Assembly (NCBI GenBank): GCA_902809825.1
Contig: LR778114.1
Span: 1,674,001-1,738,000, forward strand
Length of the DNA stretch: 64,000 nucleotides
Reading direction: 5' to 3'
Source: Candidatus Hydrogenisulfobacillus filiaventi
GTDB taxonomy: Bacteria; Bacillota; Sulfobacillia; Sulfobacillales; R501
Shown: in pieces, positions 8,140 to 18,883 of the stretch
Layout of the letters: the number at the start of each line of letters is the position of its first letter
Numbering within the stretch: position 1 is the stretch's first letter
Position numbers and translations under genes: made by a program
Notes under the pieces: model-generated
What the model saw: only the letters and a program-made list of their open reading frames with translations
Database searches by the model: none
What the model was told of the DNA's origin: nothing

Positions 8140-11100
8140 ATGGCCATCACACGCCGTACGTTCCTGAAGGTGGCGGGGGCCGCCAGCGGCACCGCCGCCG
8201 CCCTGGGCAGCGGCCACTTCCTGTTCGGCAGCCTGTTCGCCCGCGCGGCCGGGCCCGGCGGCAACGCCGAAACCACCGCCGCCGACCCCAAGCAGGACCG
8301 GGTGGCCTTCGCCGGCTGCTTCACCTGTCTGGGCCGGTGCACCCTGCAGATCCAGTACACCGAGAACAACATCCCCCGCTACGTGACCGGGGACATCCAC
8401 GGCACCGTCAACGAGGGCGGGGTGTGCGCCCTCTCCACCGCCTCCCTGCTGCACTACCTGAGCCCGGCCCGGCTGCGCTTCCCCCTGCTGCGCCGGCCCG
8501 GCGCCGAGCGCGGCAGCGGCAGCTTCGTGCGCATCCGGTGGGCTGACATGTTCGACATCCTGCTCCACGGCGACCAGGCCGCCTACCTGAAGCGCCGGGG
8601 CTGGAAGTACGGGTTCCTGGGGATGAAGGCCATCCGCGAGCGCTTCCCGGAGAAGCTGGTGTACTTCACCGGCCGCGACCAGTACAACCCCACCGAGAAC
8701 ACCTTCTTCGCCAGTGCCTTCGGCACCCCCAACCAGGGCGCCCACGGCGGGTTCTGCTCCGCCACGGTGGCCCTGGGCGGCACCTACACCAACGGCGGCA
8801 CCTGGTGGGAATACGGCGGCATGGATGTGGAGAACTCCCGGGTGGTGGTCATTGCGGGCATGACCAACGACCACTTCCCTACCGGCACCCGGCGGGTGAT
8901 GACCAAGATCCGGAGCCGGGGGGCGCGCTTCATCTACATCGCCCCCGACCGCTTCCCCAACCTGGGGCCCATCTCCGACCAGTGGATCGCCCTCAACCCT
9001 GGCACCGACGGGGCGCTGGTAATGGCCACCATGCATGAGCTATGGCGCCTGCACCGCCAGGATCCCCAGGGCCGGCCCTACATCGACGAGGACTTCCTGA
9101 CCTGGTACTCCAACTCGCCGTGGCTGGTGATGACCAACCCCGACGGTACCGTCGACCCGCCTGCAGCCGGCAACGTGGGCCTGTTCGCCCGGGTCAAGAA
9201 CAGCAAGGGCGAATGGACGCCGGCCGTGATGGGCAGCGACGGCAAGGTCTATCCCTTCGACGAGGTGCCCTGGCAGAGCGGGGTGACGCCCTCCCTGACC
9301 TATGCGGGCAAGGTGACCGTGCCCACCGGCCCGGACAACCCGGCCCCCCTGACCGTCCCTGTCACCACCGCCTTCAATCTCCTGACCGCGCGGCTGGCCG
9401 ATCCCCGCTGGGCACCGGAGGCGGTCTCCCGCATCACCGGGGTGCCGGCCTCCACCATCACTGAGTTCGCGCGGTACCTGGGGGACATCGCCATGCGCCA
9501 GGCGGAGTGGATCCCGGGTGCCTGGACCGACTACCTGGGCCGTAAGCACAAGGGATTCATCGGCCGGCCGGTGACCCTCTACATCATGCGGGGGGTGGCC
9601 GCCCACTCCAACGGCTTCCAGACCGCCCGCGACTACATGCTGCTGCTGTCCCTGCTGGGCGCCATCGACGCCCCGGGCGGCTGGCGCTACAAGACCCCTG
9701 CCCCCTGGCCCATCCCGGACGGGGCCTACTGGCCGGGCTACGGCTTCCCGCCCGACCCCCGCGCCCGCCAGGCCTCCGGCGCCACCGGCGGAACCGTAAT
9801 CCAGGAGTTCATCCGCAATGACGGCACCGTGTCCGCCACCGCCGTCCACGGCCGCCAGCCGGCGGTGATGCAGACCACCAAACCCCTCATCTACACCCCG
9901 GACCAGCTGGTGGTGGACGAGAACGGGCTGCCGGTGCTGATCGACCGCGCCTTCAGCTGGGACGCCCCCCTGGGCCTGCACCGGGTGTGGACGGCGGTCA
10001 ACTACGACTGCGGCCACGAATTCCCCATGCGGCCGGAGATGCTGCTGTGGCACATCACCAATCCCTACTGGGACAACTCCTACGACCTCGACAAGGACCT
10101 GGCCCTGGTGCGCAAGAAGTCGTCCGACGGGCGCCACACCATCCCCTTCGTGGCCCTGGTCGACACCTTCTACGGCAACAGCGTGCCGTTCGTGGACCTG
10201 GCCATCCCCGACCTGACCTTCTATGAACGGTTCGGGGTGCACAGCCTGCTCGACCGCCCCATCTCCACCGTGGACGGTCCCGCCGACAGCATCCAGTGGC
10301 CGGTGCTGCCGGCCCTGTACGGGGTGCATTCCTGGGCCGACACCGAAATCCGGCTGGGGGAGATGCTGGGCCTGAAGGCCTTCCTCAACCCGGACGGCAG
10401 CCCGCTCTACCCCAAGGGCTACGAGGACTTCATCTGGAAGTGGCAGGCGGCGCCGGGCATCGGCCTGTTGGGCGGCGGGCGCGGCAACGGCACCAGCATC
10501 CTGAAGGGCGCCCCCAACCCGGGGCAGGTGGACCTCTACACCTCTCCCCGCGGCATCCGCGCCTACCAGGGCTACAGCCGGGACAAGGCCTTCCCGGGCC
10601 TCGCCACCTATCCGGTGCGCAACGGCACCTACCCAGCCGGGGTCAACCCCGGGCAGCAGAGCGTCGGTCACGCCCAGTTCCGGTACACCCTGCCGGTCAA
10701 CATCCGCTACCGCCGCAACGTCAACCGGGAGTACCTGACCTGGGCCCACAGCGTAGGCCTCATCCCCTACGCCAAGCCCGTGCCCACCCAGGTCTACTCG
10801 GAAATCATCCAGAAATTCCGGCTGGCGGGCTACGGCAAGTGGGGCGGGGCCAACGCCTACTTCCTGTCCATCGGCCGCAAGGACCTGGCGGTGAAGAACG
10901 CCGCCCCGCCTACCGACGCCCGGGGGCAGGCGCTGCGCAAGATCCTGACCCAGCTCTTCGACCCCCTGCCCGACTGGTATGCGCCCCTGGAATGGGCCGA
11001 CGACGGGTCCAACCCTGCCGAATACCCCATCATCACCGAGCACCGGCACGTCAACCCCTGGTTCTACCATCACTGGGAGAACCACAATCCCTGGCACCGG

Positions 11101-11643
11101 CCCCTGCTGCCCTTCTCGCCCCTCTACCTGAACCCGGAGACGGCGGCGCGCTACGGGCTCAAGACCGGCGACTGGGCGGAGTTCGCCTCCCGCGGCGGGG
11201 AGAAGGTGCGGGCCATGATCGAGGTCACGGAGGCCACCCGGCCCGGCGTGATCTGGTACTGGAAGGCCCGCAACGTGCGGCCGGGCACCCTGGCCATCTC
11301 CCCGGACTCGCCCGAAATCCGGCAGGGGATCATGTTCAACGACATCTATTCCTACCAGCGGCCCCGGAGTTGGGGCGGCGACCTGCCCGGCCAACCCGGC
11401 CAGGGTCTACTCAACCTGGATCCCTTCACCGGGCAGACCGCCTGGGGCGACCTGCGCCTCAAATTCGTCGGCAAGTCCGCCGTCCAGGAGTCCTACTACG
11501 GGGACGCCAACAACCTGCTGAAGGCGGTGGCGGACCACAGCTTCCAGCCGGCGGCCGACCGCATCCCCACCCTGCGCTTCTCCGCCTACCAGCCGCTGGA
11601 GACGCTGGGCCTCACCTGGTACACGAAGGGCGAGCCCAAATAG
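8140..11643 (+). CDS. Tat-exported molybdopterin oxidoreductase, catalytic subunit (PsrA/TtrA/ArrA type)
   Basis: This 1167-aa enzyme begins with a twin-arginine signal (RRTFLK, residues 5-10, then a hydrophobic stretch), so it acts outside the membrane. The N-terminal [4Fe-4S] cysteines are C60, C63, C67 and C96. The molybdenum ligand is most likely C206 in GGFCSATV, with H202 four residues before and R179 27 before. A Cys ligand and this spacing point to the polysulfide/tetrathionate/arsenate reductase clade rather than DMSO reductase (Ser) or Nar (Asp). The C-terminal part (about 960-1100) holds the pterin-binding barrel. It is longer than typical PsrA or TtrA (750-1050 aa), with inserted segments around residues 340-420 and 520-640. 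Substrate and direction cannot be fixed from sequence. Confidence 0.88.
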   Translation: MAITRRTFLKVAGAASGTAAALGSGHFLFGSLFARAAGPGGNAETTAADPKQDRVAFAGCFTCLGRCTLQIQYTENNIPRYVTGDIHGTVNEGGVCALSTASLLHYLSPARLRFPLLRRPGAERGSGSFVRIRWADMFDILLHGDQAAYLKRRGWKYGFLGMKAIRERFPEKLVYFTGRDQYNPTENTFFASAFGTPNQGAHGGFCSATVALGGTYTNGGTWWEYGGMDVENSRVVVIAGMTNDHFPTGTRRVMTKIRSRGARFIYIAPDRFPNLGPISDQWIALNPGTDGALVMATMHELWRLHRQDPQGRPYIDEDFLTWYSNSPWLVMTNPDGTVDPPAAGNVGLFARVKNSKGEWTPAVMGSDGKVYPFDEVPWQSGVTPSLTYAGKVTVPTGPDNPAPLTVPVTTAFNLLTARLADPRWAPEAVSRITGVPASTITEFARYLGDIAMRQAEWIPGAWTDYLGRKHKGFIGRPVTLYIMRGVAAHSNGFQTARDYMLLLSLLGAIDAPGGWRYKTPAPWPIPDGAYWPGYGFPPDPRARQASGATGGTVIQEFIRNDGTVSATAVHGRQPAVMQTTKPLIYTPDQLVVDENGLPVLIDRAFSWDAPLGLHRVWTAVNYDCGHEFPMRPEMLLWHITNPYWDNSYDLDKDLALVRKKSSDGRHTIPFVALVDTFYGNSVPFVDLAIPDLTFYERFGVHSLLDRPISTVDGPADSIQWPVLPALYGVHSWADTEIRLGEMLGLKAFLNPDGSPLYPKGYEDFIWKWQAAPGIGLLGGGRGNGTSILKGAPNPGQVDLYTSPRGIRAYQGYSRDKAFPGLATYPVRNGTYPAGVNPGQQSVGHAQFRYTLPVNIRYRRNVNREYLTWAHSVGLIPYAKPVPTQVYSEIIQKFRLAGYGKWGGANAYFLSIGRKDLAVKNAAPPTDARGQALRKILTQLFDPLPDWYAPLEWADDGSNPAEYPIITEHRHVNPWFYHHWENHNPWHRPLLPFSPLYLNPETAARYGLKTGDWAEFASRGGEKVRAMIEVTEATRPGVIWYWKARNVRPGTLAISPDSPEIRQGIMFNDIYSYQRPRSWGGDLPGQPGQGLLNLDPFTGQTAWGDLRLKFVGKSAVQESYYGDANNLLKAVADHSFQPAADRIPTLRFSAYQPLETLGLTWYTKGEPK

Positions 11644-11688
11644 GCCGCCCTTCCCCCCGGCGGGGGCATGCCCGAAAAGGAGGGTGCC

Positions 11689-12405
11689 ATGCAGTTAGCG
11701 CTCGTAACCGACCTCGACAAGTGCGTGGGCTGCGATGCCTGCCAGATGTCGTGCAAGGTCTGGAACACCAGCGGTCCCCACGGTCCCCTGCCCGACATCA
11801 ACCCCTGGGGTGCCAAGCCCTGGTCGATGTACTGGCTGCGGGTCCTGCACTTGGAACAGAACAAGTTCCCCGACACCAAGACCACCGCCCTGCCCCTGAG
11901 CTGCTTCCATTGCCGGGAGCCGGCCTGCGTCAAGGTCTGCCCGGTGGGGGCCATGCACAAGCGGCCGGAGGACGGCGTGGTGCTGGTCGACTACGACAGG
12001 TGCATCGGCTGCCGGTATTGTGTCAACGCCTGTCCCTACGGCAACGTGAACTTCGACCCCATCCAGGGGGTGGCCAAGAAGTGTACCCTCTGCATCGACC
12101 GGGTCTACAACACCGACCTGCCCGAATACGAACGGGTGCCGGCCTGCGTGCGCTCCTGCCCCACCGGCGCCCGCATCTTCGGGGACATCGATAATCCCCA
12201 GAGCGACGTGCGGCAGTACATCGAGCGCTACGACGGCTTCGTCATCGGCCCCAGCTTCGGGACCCGGCCTTCCAACCATTACCTGCCGCCGCGGGGCCCC
12301 AGCGGGCCCGACGCGCGCTGGCCGGATGAGACCCGGGTGCAGGACTTCGGGCACCGCAGCGGCGCTGAGGACGTCATCACCGAGGCCCTGCCGCATAAAA
12401 AGTAG
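11689..12405 (+). CDS. Four-cluster ferredoxin-like electron transfer subunit (PsrB/TtrB type)
   Basis: This 238-aa protein carries four [4Fe-4S] motifs in the order usual for DmsB/PsrB/TtrB subunits: CVGCDACQMSC near the start, CFHCREPACVKVCP, CIGCRYCVNACP and CTLC...CVRSCP. It wires the molybdoenzyme to the NrfD-like anchor. I chose the ATG at 11689 because it has AAGGAGGG just upstream; an earlier in-frame ATG at 11668 has no ribosome site. It has no signal of its own, so it probably crosses the membrane by hitch-hiking on the Tat substrate. Confidence 0.92.
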   Translation: MQLALVTDLDKCVGCDACQMSCKVWNTSGPHGPLPDINPWGAKPWSMYWLRVLHLEQNKFPDTKTTALPLSCFHCREPACVKVCPVGAMHKRPEDGVVLVDYDRCIGCRYCVNACPYGNVNFDPIQGVAKKCTLCIDRVYNTDLPEYERVPACVRSCPTGARIFGDIDNPQSDVRQYIERYDGFVIGPSFGTRPSNHYLPPRGPSGPDARWPDETRVQDFGHRSGAEDVITEALPHKK

Positions 12406-12435
12406 GGCCCGGACGGGAAAGGCGGGGATGGGACC

Positions 12436-13128
12436 ATGGTGGAGGAACCGGAACGGGAGCTGGACGGCGGCCCGGCGGCCGAGCTGGCGATGGCCCGGGC
12501 GTGGCTGTGGGACTGGCTGGCCGGGATTTTCAGCTATCCCTTCAGCCTGGAGGATTTCCGGAGCCGGGTCACCGCCAAGGTCCCGGCGGTGACGGAGGCA
12601 GCCGCGGCCCTGGCCGGTTGGGGCTACACCCTGGAGGGCCTGGCGGAGGCGGCGCGGGCCGCGGCGGCCATCGGCGGGGAGGAGGAGCTGGCCGACCTGG
12701 AAATGGAGTTCGTGCGCCTGTTCGACACCCCCTCCGCCGGCAACCGCTTGCATCCGACAGAGTCGGTCCAGCGCCAGGGCCACGTGGACCTGGTGCTGGC
12801 CGGCGAGCTCGATCGCCTCTACCGGCGCTGGGGCCTGCAACCGGCCCCCGACGCCGGGGAGATGGCCGACCATGCCAGCCTGGAGAGCGCCTTCCTCAGC
12901 TACCTGGCGGTGGAGGAGGCCCGCCTCCGCGCCGCGGGCCAATCCGCGGCGGCGGTGGAGCAGGCCCAGGCCGGGCTGCTGAGCGACCACCTCCTGCACT
13001 GGATGCCGGGATGGTGGCGGGCCGTGGCCGAAACCGCCCGCCATCCCCTGCTGGCCGCCGCCGCCCGCATCGGGCCGGGCCTCCTGGCCGGGGATGCCCG
13101 CCTGTTCGGGCTGCGGCAGCCGGTGTAA
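12436..13128 (+). CDS. TorD/DmsD-family molybdoenzyme chaperone
   Basis: This 230-aa, mostly helical cytosolic protein closes the molybdoenzyme operon. The motif LEMEFVRLFDTP (about residues 94-105) matches the conserved E-x-x-R-L-F region of TorD-like chaperones, and HPTESVQRQGH follows. Such proteins bind the Tat signal of their partner and hold it for cofactor loading. The ATG follows GGCGGGGATGG. Position and family together make service to the 1167-aa enzyme very likely. Confidence 0.85.
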   Translation: MVEEPERELDGGPAAELAMARAWLWDWLAGIFSYPFSLEDFRSRVTAKVPAVTEAAAALAGWGYTLEGLAEAARAAAAIGGEEELADLEMEFVRLFDTPSAGNRLHPTESVQRQGHVDLVLAGELDRLYRRWGLQPAPDAGEMADHASLESAFLSYLAVEEARLRAAGQSAAAVEQAQAGLLSDHLLHWMPGWWRAVAETARHPLLAAAARIGPGLLAGDARLFGLRQPV

Positions 13129-13144
13129 GGCGGCGGCCATGCCG

Positions 13145-13182
13145 CGGGCCCCGGTCCCCCGCCTCCCGGGGGCCGGGGCCCG
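13145..13182. terminator. Strong bidirectional hairpin after the molybdoenzyme operon
   Basis: Arms CGGGCCCCGG (13145-13154) and CCGGGGCCCG (13173-13182) pair perfectly. After a one-base bulge they continue with CCCCC/GGGGG around a 7-base loop. The hairpin lies between the chaperone stop and the stop of the convergent Rieske gene. No U tract is present. Confidence 0.7.
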
Positions 13183-13202
13183 TGCTTGCCCCGCGCCAAT
13201 CC

Positions 13203-13550
13203 TTAACCTCCGAGGTCGACCTCCAGGAACCCGTCGACGTCCCGGGCGGGATAGGTGGGGAGAGGGAGGGACAGGTTCGACTCACCGCAGGACCGTTCCG
13301 GATGCACAGCAGCCGGCTGCAGCAGCGCCCCGGTGCGGAGGTCATAAGCCGCCCCGTGCGCCGGGCAGACCGCCCGGTAGCCGTCCGTTTCGGTCAACAG
13401 CACGCAGCCCATGTGGGCGCAGACCGCCTCTATGGCATAAAGCTGCCCTTCCACCCGTGCCACCAGCACCGGCCGCCCCTGGACCCAGGTCACCACCGCA
13501 GGGCGGCGATCAAACAAGCGGGTAGACAGGCCGACCCGTTGAAAGGCCAT
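13203..13550 (-). CDS. Small Rieske [2Fe-2S] protein
   Basis: This 115-aa single-domain Rieske ferredoxin has CAHMGC and CPAH box motifs (C-x-H then C-x2-H, about residues 44-66). They ligate a [2Fe-2S] cluster with two Cys and two His; the extra Cys of box I and the lack of one in box II argue against the respiratory bc1 type. There is no signal or membrane anchor, so it is a soluble electron carrier or oxygenase-type ferredoxin. The start at 13550 has AAGGAGG 11 bases upstream. It follows the GH13 gene by 85 bases. Partner unknown. Confidence 0.85.
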   Translation of the reverse strand: MAFQRVGLSTRLFDRRPAVVTWVQGRPVLVARVEGQLYAIEAVCAHMGCVLLTETDGYRAVCPAHGAAYDLRTGALLQPAAVHPERSCGESNLSLPLPTYPARDVDGFLEVDLGG

Positions 13551-13635
13551 GAAAGCGGTCGCCTCCTTGCCGGATGTGGCCGCCTGCCGGCGGACAGACC
13601 CATTCTGGTCCTCCGGCACGGAGCCCGCAAGCGGC

Positions 13636-15357
13636 TCAGGTCCCCCTGCCGCCGCCCGGGATCCATTCCCAGACCGCCGCCCCGCCCGCGGGTAGCACAT
13701 CCTCTTCCGCCGGCGCCTCCGGGACCGCCAGCCGGCGGCGGGCCCCCGGCGGCAGAGGAACCCGGCGCGAGGCCGGGCCCGTCTGCACCGCCACCCGCAG
13801 GGCGGGACCCTCCCCTTCCGGTAGACGGTCGTACAGGAGCAGACCCCGCGCCGGCAGCACCCGCAACCCGCCCCCGATAAGGGCCGGCGCCGTCCGCCGC
13901 AGGCAGGCCAGCGCCCGCACCAGGCGCACCAGGGCGTGCCGCCGCCGGCGGGGGTCCCACCACATGCCCGCCCGGCACCCGGGATCGGGCCCGCCGGTCA
14001 TCCCGGCCTCGTCGCCGTAATACACCACCGGGATGCCCGGCCAGGTGAACTGCACCACCAGCGCCCGCTCCACCGCGGTCACATCTCCGGCCGCCGCGGT
14101 CAGAACCCGCTCGGTGTCGTGGCTGCCCAGGAGCAGGAAGGAGGCGCGGGCGGCGGGCTCAGGGTAGGCAAACCACAGGCGCAGCAGGCGCCCGCCCAGC
14201 TCCTCCGGGTCCAGCCGGGCCTCCAGCAGCGCCGCCTTCACCGCCTCCCGCCAGCGGTAGTGCATGACCCCGTCCCACTCCCCGCCCGCCAGCCAGGGCA
14301 GGGCGTCGTGCCAGGCCTCCCCCACCAGCAGCGCATCCGGGCGCTCCGCCTTCACCCGCTCCCGGAGCCGGCGCCAGAAGGCGTGGGCCACCTCATCCCC
14401 GACGTCCAGCCGCCAGCCGTCGACCCCGGTCTCCCGGATCCAGTAAACCGCCACCTCCAGGAAGTAGTCGGCGGCGGCGGGATGGGCCAGGTTGAGGCGG
14501 GGCATGGAGGCCACCCCGTCCCCGAAGGTCTCATAGTTGGGGGGATCCGTCTGCACCCGCTCCCCGTGGATGACAAACCAGGGCCAGTACGGCGAGGCAG
14601 GCCCCGCCCGTGCCGCCTCCCGGAAGGGGCGGAAGCCGCTGCCGCTGTGCTGGAAGACCGCGTCCAGCAGCACCCGCATCCCCCGCCCGTGGGCCGCCTC
14701 CACCAGCTCCGTCAGGTCGGCCTTGGTGCCGCAGGCGGGGTCGAGGTCGAAATAATCGCAGGGATCGTAGCCATGCGGGGACGCCGCCCGGAAGATGGGA
14801 GTCAGGTAAAGGAGGTTGACCCCCAAGGCCTGGAGGTAGGGGAGCCGCCGCCGGATCCCGGCCAGACTCCCGCCCAGGCGGGTGGCCGGTCCGGGGGCCG
14901 TGTCCCAGGGGTCGGCGCCGGGCGGGGAATGGCCCGGGCGGGTGCGCGCAAACCGGTCGCACAGGATCGCGTAGCCCACCGCCCCGGCGGTCCAGGCCGG
15001 AACCTGGAGCCGATCCTCCGCGTGCAGGTAGGGCAGCCGGAAGGGGACGGCCGCTGCCCGGTCGCCGGCCGTCCCCTCCTCCCCCAGCCAGGTCCGCCCG
15101 CCGTCCGCGGCCTCGGCTTCAAAGCAGTAGCGCAGGCGGCGGGTGGGCACCGGGACCCGTCCCTCCCAGTAGTCCCACTCCAGGTCCTGCCCCGCCCGGT
15201 CGAGGGCCGCCGCCCGCCAGTCCCACCCCCGATAGGGGTCGCCGAAGTGCACCCGCACCCGCCGGGCCTCGCCCCGCCCGGTGCGCAGACGCAGCCGCAC
15301 CGTCTCGCCGCTAAGGGCGTAGGCATCGGGGACCTGGCTGCGATGGGCGAAACGCAC
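13636..15357 (-). CDS. GH13 glycoside hydrolase (neopullulanase/cyclomaltodextrinase-like), cytoplasmic
   Basis: This 573-aa alpha-amylase-family enzyme has an N-terminal beta domain (about 1-120) of the type found in neopullulanase, maltogenic amylase and cyclomaltodextrinase. A TIM barrel follows with all four conserved regions: D232-AVFQH, GWRLD with nucleophile D318, GEAW with acid/base E347, and S412-H-D414. It ends in a C-terminal beta domain. There is no signal peptide, so it probably acts on imported or stored maltodextrin in the cytosol. The start is a GTG 6 bases after GGGAGG. It begins 43 bases after glmS and may share that transcript. The exact specificity is not deducible. Confidence 0.85.
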   Translation of the reverse strand: MRFAHRSQVPDAYALSGETVRLRLRTGRGEARRVRVHFGDPYRGWDWRAAALDRAGQDLEWDYWEGRVPVPTRRLRYCFEAEAADGGRTWLGEEGTAGDRAAAVPFRLPYLHAEDRLQVPAWTAGAVGYAILCDRFARTRPGHSPPGADPWDTAPGPATRLGGSLAGIRRRLPYLQALGVNLLYLTPIFRAASPHGYDPCDYFDLDPACGTKADLTELVEAAHGRGMRVLLDAVFQHSGSGFRPFREAARAGPASPYWPWFVIHGERVQTDPPNYETFGDGVASMPRLNLAHPAAADYFLEVAVYWIRETGVDGWRLDVGDEVAHAFWRRLRERVKAERPDALLVGEAWHDALPWLAGGEWDGVMHYRWREAVKAALLEARLDPEELGGRLLRLWFAYPEPAARASFLLLGSHDTERVLTAAAGDVTAVERALVVQFTWPGIPVVYYGDEAGMTGGPDPGCRAGMWWDPRRRRHALVRLVRALACLRRTAPALIGGGLRVLPARGLLLYDRLPEGEGPALRVAVQTGPASRRVPLPPGARRRLAVPEAPAEEDVLPAGGAAVWEWIPGGGRGT

Positions 15358-15400
15358 CCCGCACCTCCCTGCAGGCCCGGCCAGCGTACGCAGCGGCCGG

Positions 15401-17227
<1,827 letters not shown>

Positions 17228-17284
17228 GGTGGCCTCAACCTTTCCGTTGTCGCGGCCCGGGGCACGCCCGGGCATCCGCACGCC

Positions 17285-17443
17285 ATGTCGGGCCCGACCC
17301 CCGCGGCTTTGTGCCCGCCTTACGGCCTGGCCTTTGTCCGCGGTTTCACGGCCGTCGGGTAGGCCGGGGGTCACCCGCCGAATCCTTCGAGATCCCCCGC
17401 CTCGTCAACCCTCCCCGGACGGGCCGGGCAGGGTTCCGGCGCT
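17285..17443 (-). ncRNA. glmS ribozyme (self-cleaving riboswitch)
   Basis: On the minus strand the segment begins AGCGCC (17443-17438), with the expected cleavage between A17443 and G17442. It continues through GTTGACGAGG (17408-17399) and then ATTCGGCGGGTG near 17372-17361, which reproduces the core signature of glmS ribozymes (AGCGCC, UUGACGAGG, UCGGCGGRUG). The P3/P4 side shows GAAACCGCGGAC near 17340. Cleavage would occur only 8 bases after the glmM stop codon and about 215 bases before the glmS ATG. The 3' boundary is approximate. Confidence 0.93.
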
Positions 17444-17450
17444 TGCGGGC

Positions 17451-18800
17451 TTACCGTGCGGAAGCCCCGGCCGACTCCAGGGCTTCCTTGGCGACCGCGA
17501 CCAGGCGGTCCGCCCACCAGGCAATGCGGTCGGCATCCCTCCCTTCCAGCATGATCCGCAGCACCGGCTCTGTGCCCGAGGGACGCACCAGCACCCGGCC
17601 GTCCCGGCCCAGCTCCGCCTCCGCCGCCGCCACCGCCTCCGCCAGCGCCGGCGGCAGCCGGCCGGGCAGCGTCCCCAGCGGCAGGCGCAGGTTCTTCAAC
17701 ACCTGCGGATACCGGGTCACGCCCCGGTGCAGGTCCGCCAGCGACAGGCCGGTGCGGGCCATCTCCGCCAGCAGGGCCAGGGCGGTGAGGAGCCCGTCGC
17801 CGGTGTTGGCCCAGCGGGCCAGGATGACGTGCCCCGACTGCTCCCCGCCCAGGGCCAGGCCCTCCCGCCGCAGCACCTCCGCCACCCACCGGTCGCCCAC
17901 CGGCGTCCGCTCCAGGGCGATCCCGGAGGCGGCCAGCGCCCGCTCCACCCCCAGGTTGGTCATCACGGTGGCCACCACCCGGTTGCCGGGCAGCGCCCCC
18001 TCCGCCTGCAGGCCCCGTCCCAGGATATAAAGGGCGCTGTCGCCGTCCACCAGCGCCCCCTCCCCGTCGACGGCGATCAGGCGGTCGGCATCCCCGTCAA
18101 AGGCGAGCCCCAGGTCAGCCCCTTCCGCCAGCACCGCCGCCTGCAGGCCGCGGGGATGGGTGGCTCCGCAGCCGACGTTGATGCGGGCCCCGTCCCCTTC
18201 GCCGTTCAGCACCCGCACGGTGAGACCCAGCCGCTCCAGCACTGCAGGGGCGGTGGTCACCGCCGCCCCCTGGCCCACATCCACCACCACCGTGAGCCCG
18301 GCCGGAACCCGGCCGCGGAAAAGGTCCACCAGCCAGCTCCGGTAGCGCTCGGCGGCGTCCCCGCTGCGGTCGCGGACGGAACCCAGCCGGCCGGGGTCCT
18401 GGGGCCAGCCGCGGCGGCGGATGCGGTCCTCCACCGCCGCCTCCCGCTCCGGCGCCCACTTGCGGCCCTGGCCATCGAGCAGCTTGATGCCGTTGTACTC
18501 GGGCGGGTTGTGACTGGCCGAGATCATGACCCCCGCCGCGCAGCCGAGTTCCGGCAGCAGATGGGCCAGGGCGGGGGTGGGCAGCACGCCCAGCCGCAGC
18601 ACCTCCACCCCGGCGCTGGTCAGACCGGCGGCCACCGCCGCCTCCAGCATGGGGCCCGACAGCCGGGTATCGGTGGCCACCGCCACCACGGCCCCGGCGG
18701 GCAGGAGCGCCGCCGCCGCCCGTCCGATGTCCAGCGCCAGGTCCGGGGTGAGTTCACGGTTGGCCACCCCGCGCGCCCCGTCCGTGCCGAATAAGGCCAT
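17451..18800 (-). CDS. glmM: Phosphoglucosamine mutase
   Basis: GlmM converts glucosamine-6-phosphate to the 1-phosphate. The 449-aa protein has the phosphoserine loop ISASHNP (active Ser about residue 96), the metal loop DGDADR and the C-terminal phosphate-binding RPSGTEP. It is the normal length and starts MALFGTDGARG. It lies downstream of cdaA-cdaR, the standard Firmicute order, where GlmM also physically inhibits CdaA. Its stop sits almost on the ribozyme cleavage site of glmS. Confidence 0.97.
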   Translation of the reverse strand: MALFGTDGARGVANRELTPDLALDIGRAAAALLPAGAVVAVATDTRLSGPMLEAAVAAGLTSAGVEVLRLGVLPTPALAHLLPELGCAAGVMISASHNPPEYNGIKLLDGQGRKWAPEREAAVEDRIRRRGWPQDPGRLGSVRDRSGDAAERYRSWLVDLFRGRVPAGLTVVVDVGQGAAVTTAPAVLERLGLTVRVLNGEGDGARINVGCGATHPRGLQAAVLAEGADLGLAFDGDADRLIAVDGEGALVDGDSALYILGRGLQAEGALPGNRVVATVMTNLGVERALAASGIALERTPVGDRWVAEVLRREGLALGGEQSGHVILARWANTGDGLLTALALLAEMARTGLSLADLHRGVTRYPQVLKNLRLPLGTLPGRLPPALAEAVAAAEAELGRDGRVLVRPSGTEPVLRIMLEGRDADRIAWWADRLVAVAKEALESAGASAR

Positions 18801-18883
18801 GTCCGACCCGCCTTCCGTCCGGCCAGAGTGAGGGAGGAACCCCTGCGCCGGCTTATGATATGCCGCCGGTCCGCCAGGGGCGC

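Noticed and set aside
9040-11394. A 784-codon open frame antisense to the molybdoenzyme gene
   Set aside because: It is a mirror of GC-rich codon use, low in complexity and without domains. The sense strand encodes the clear enzyme.
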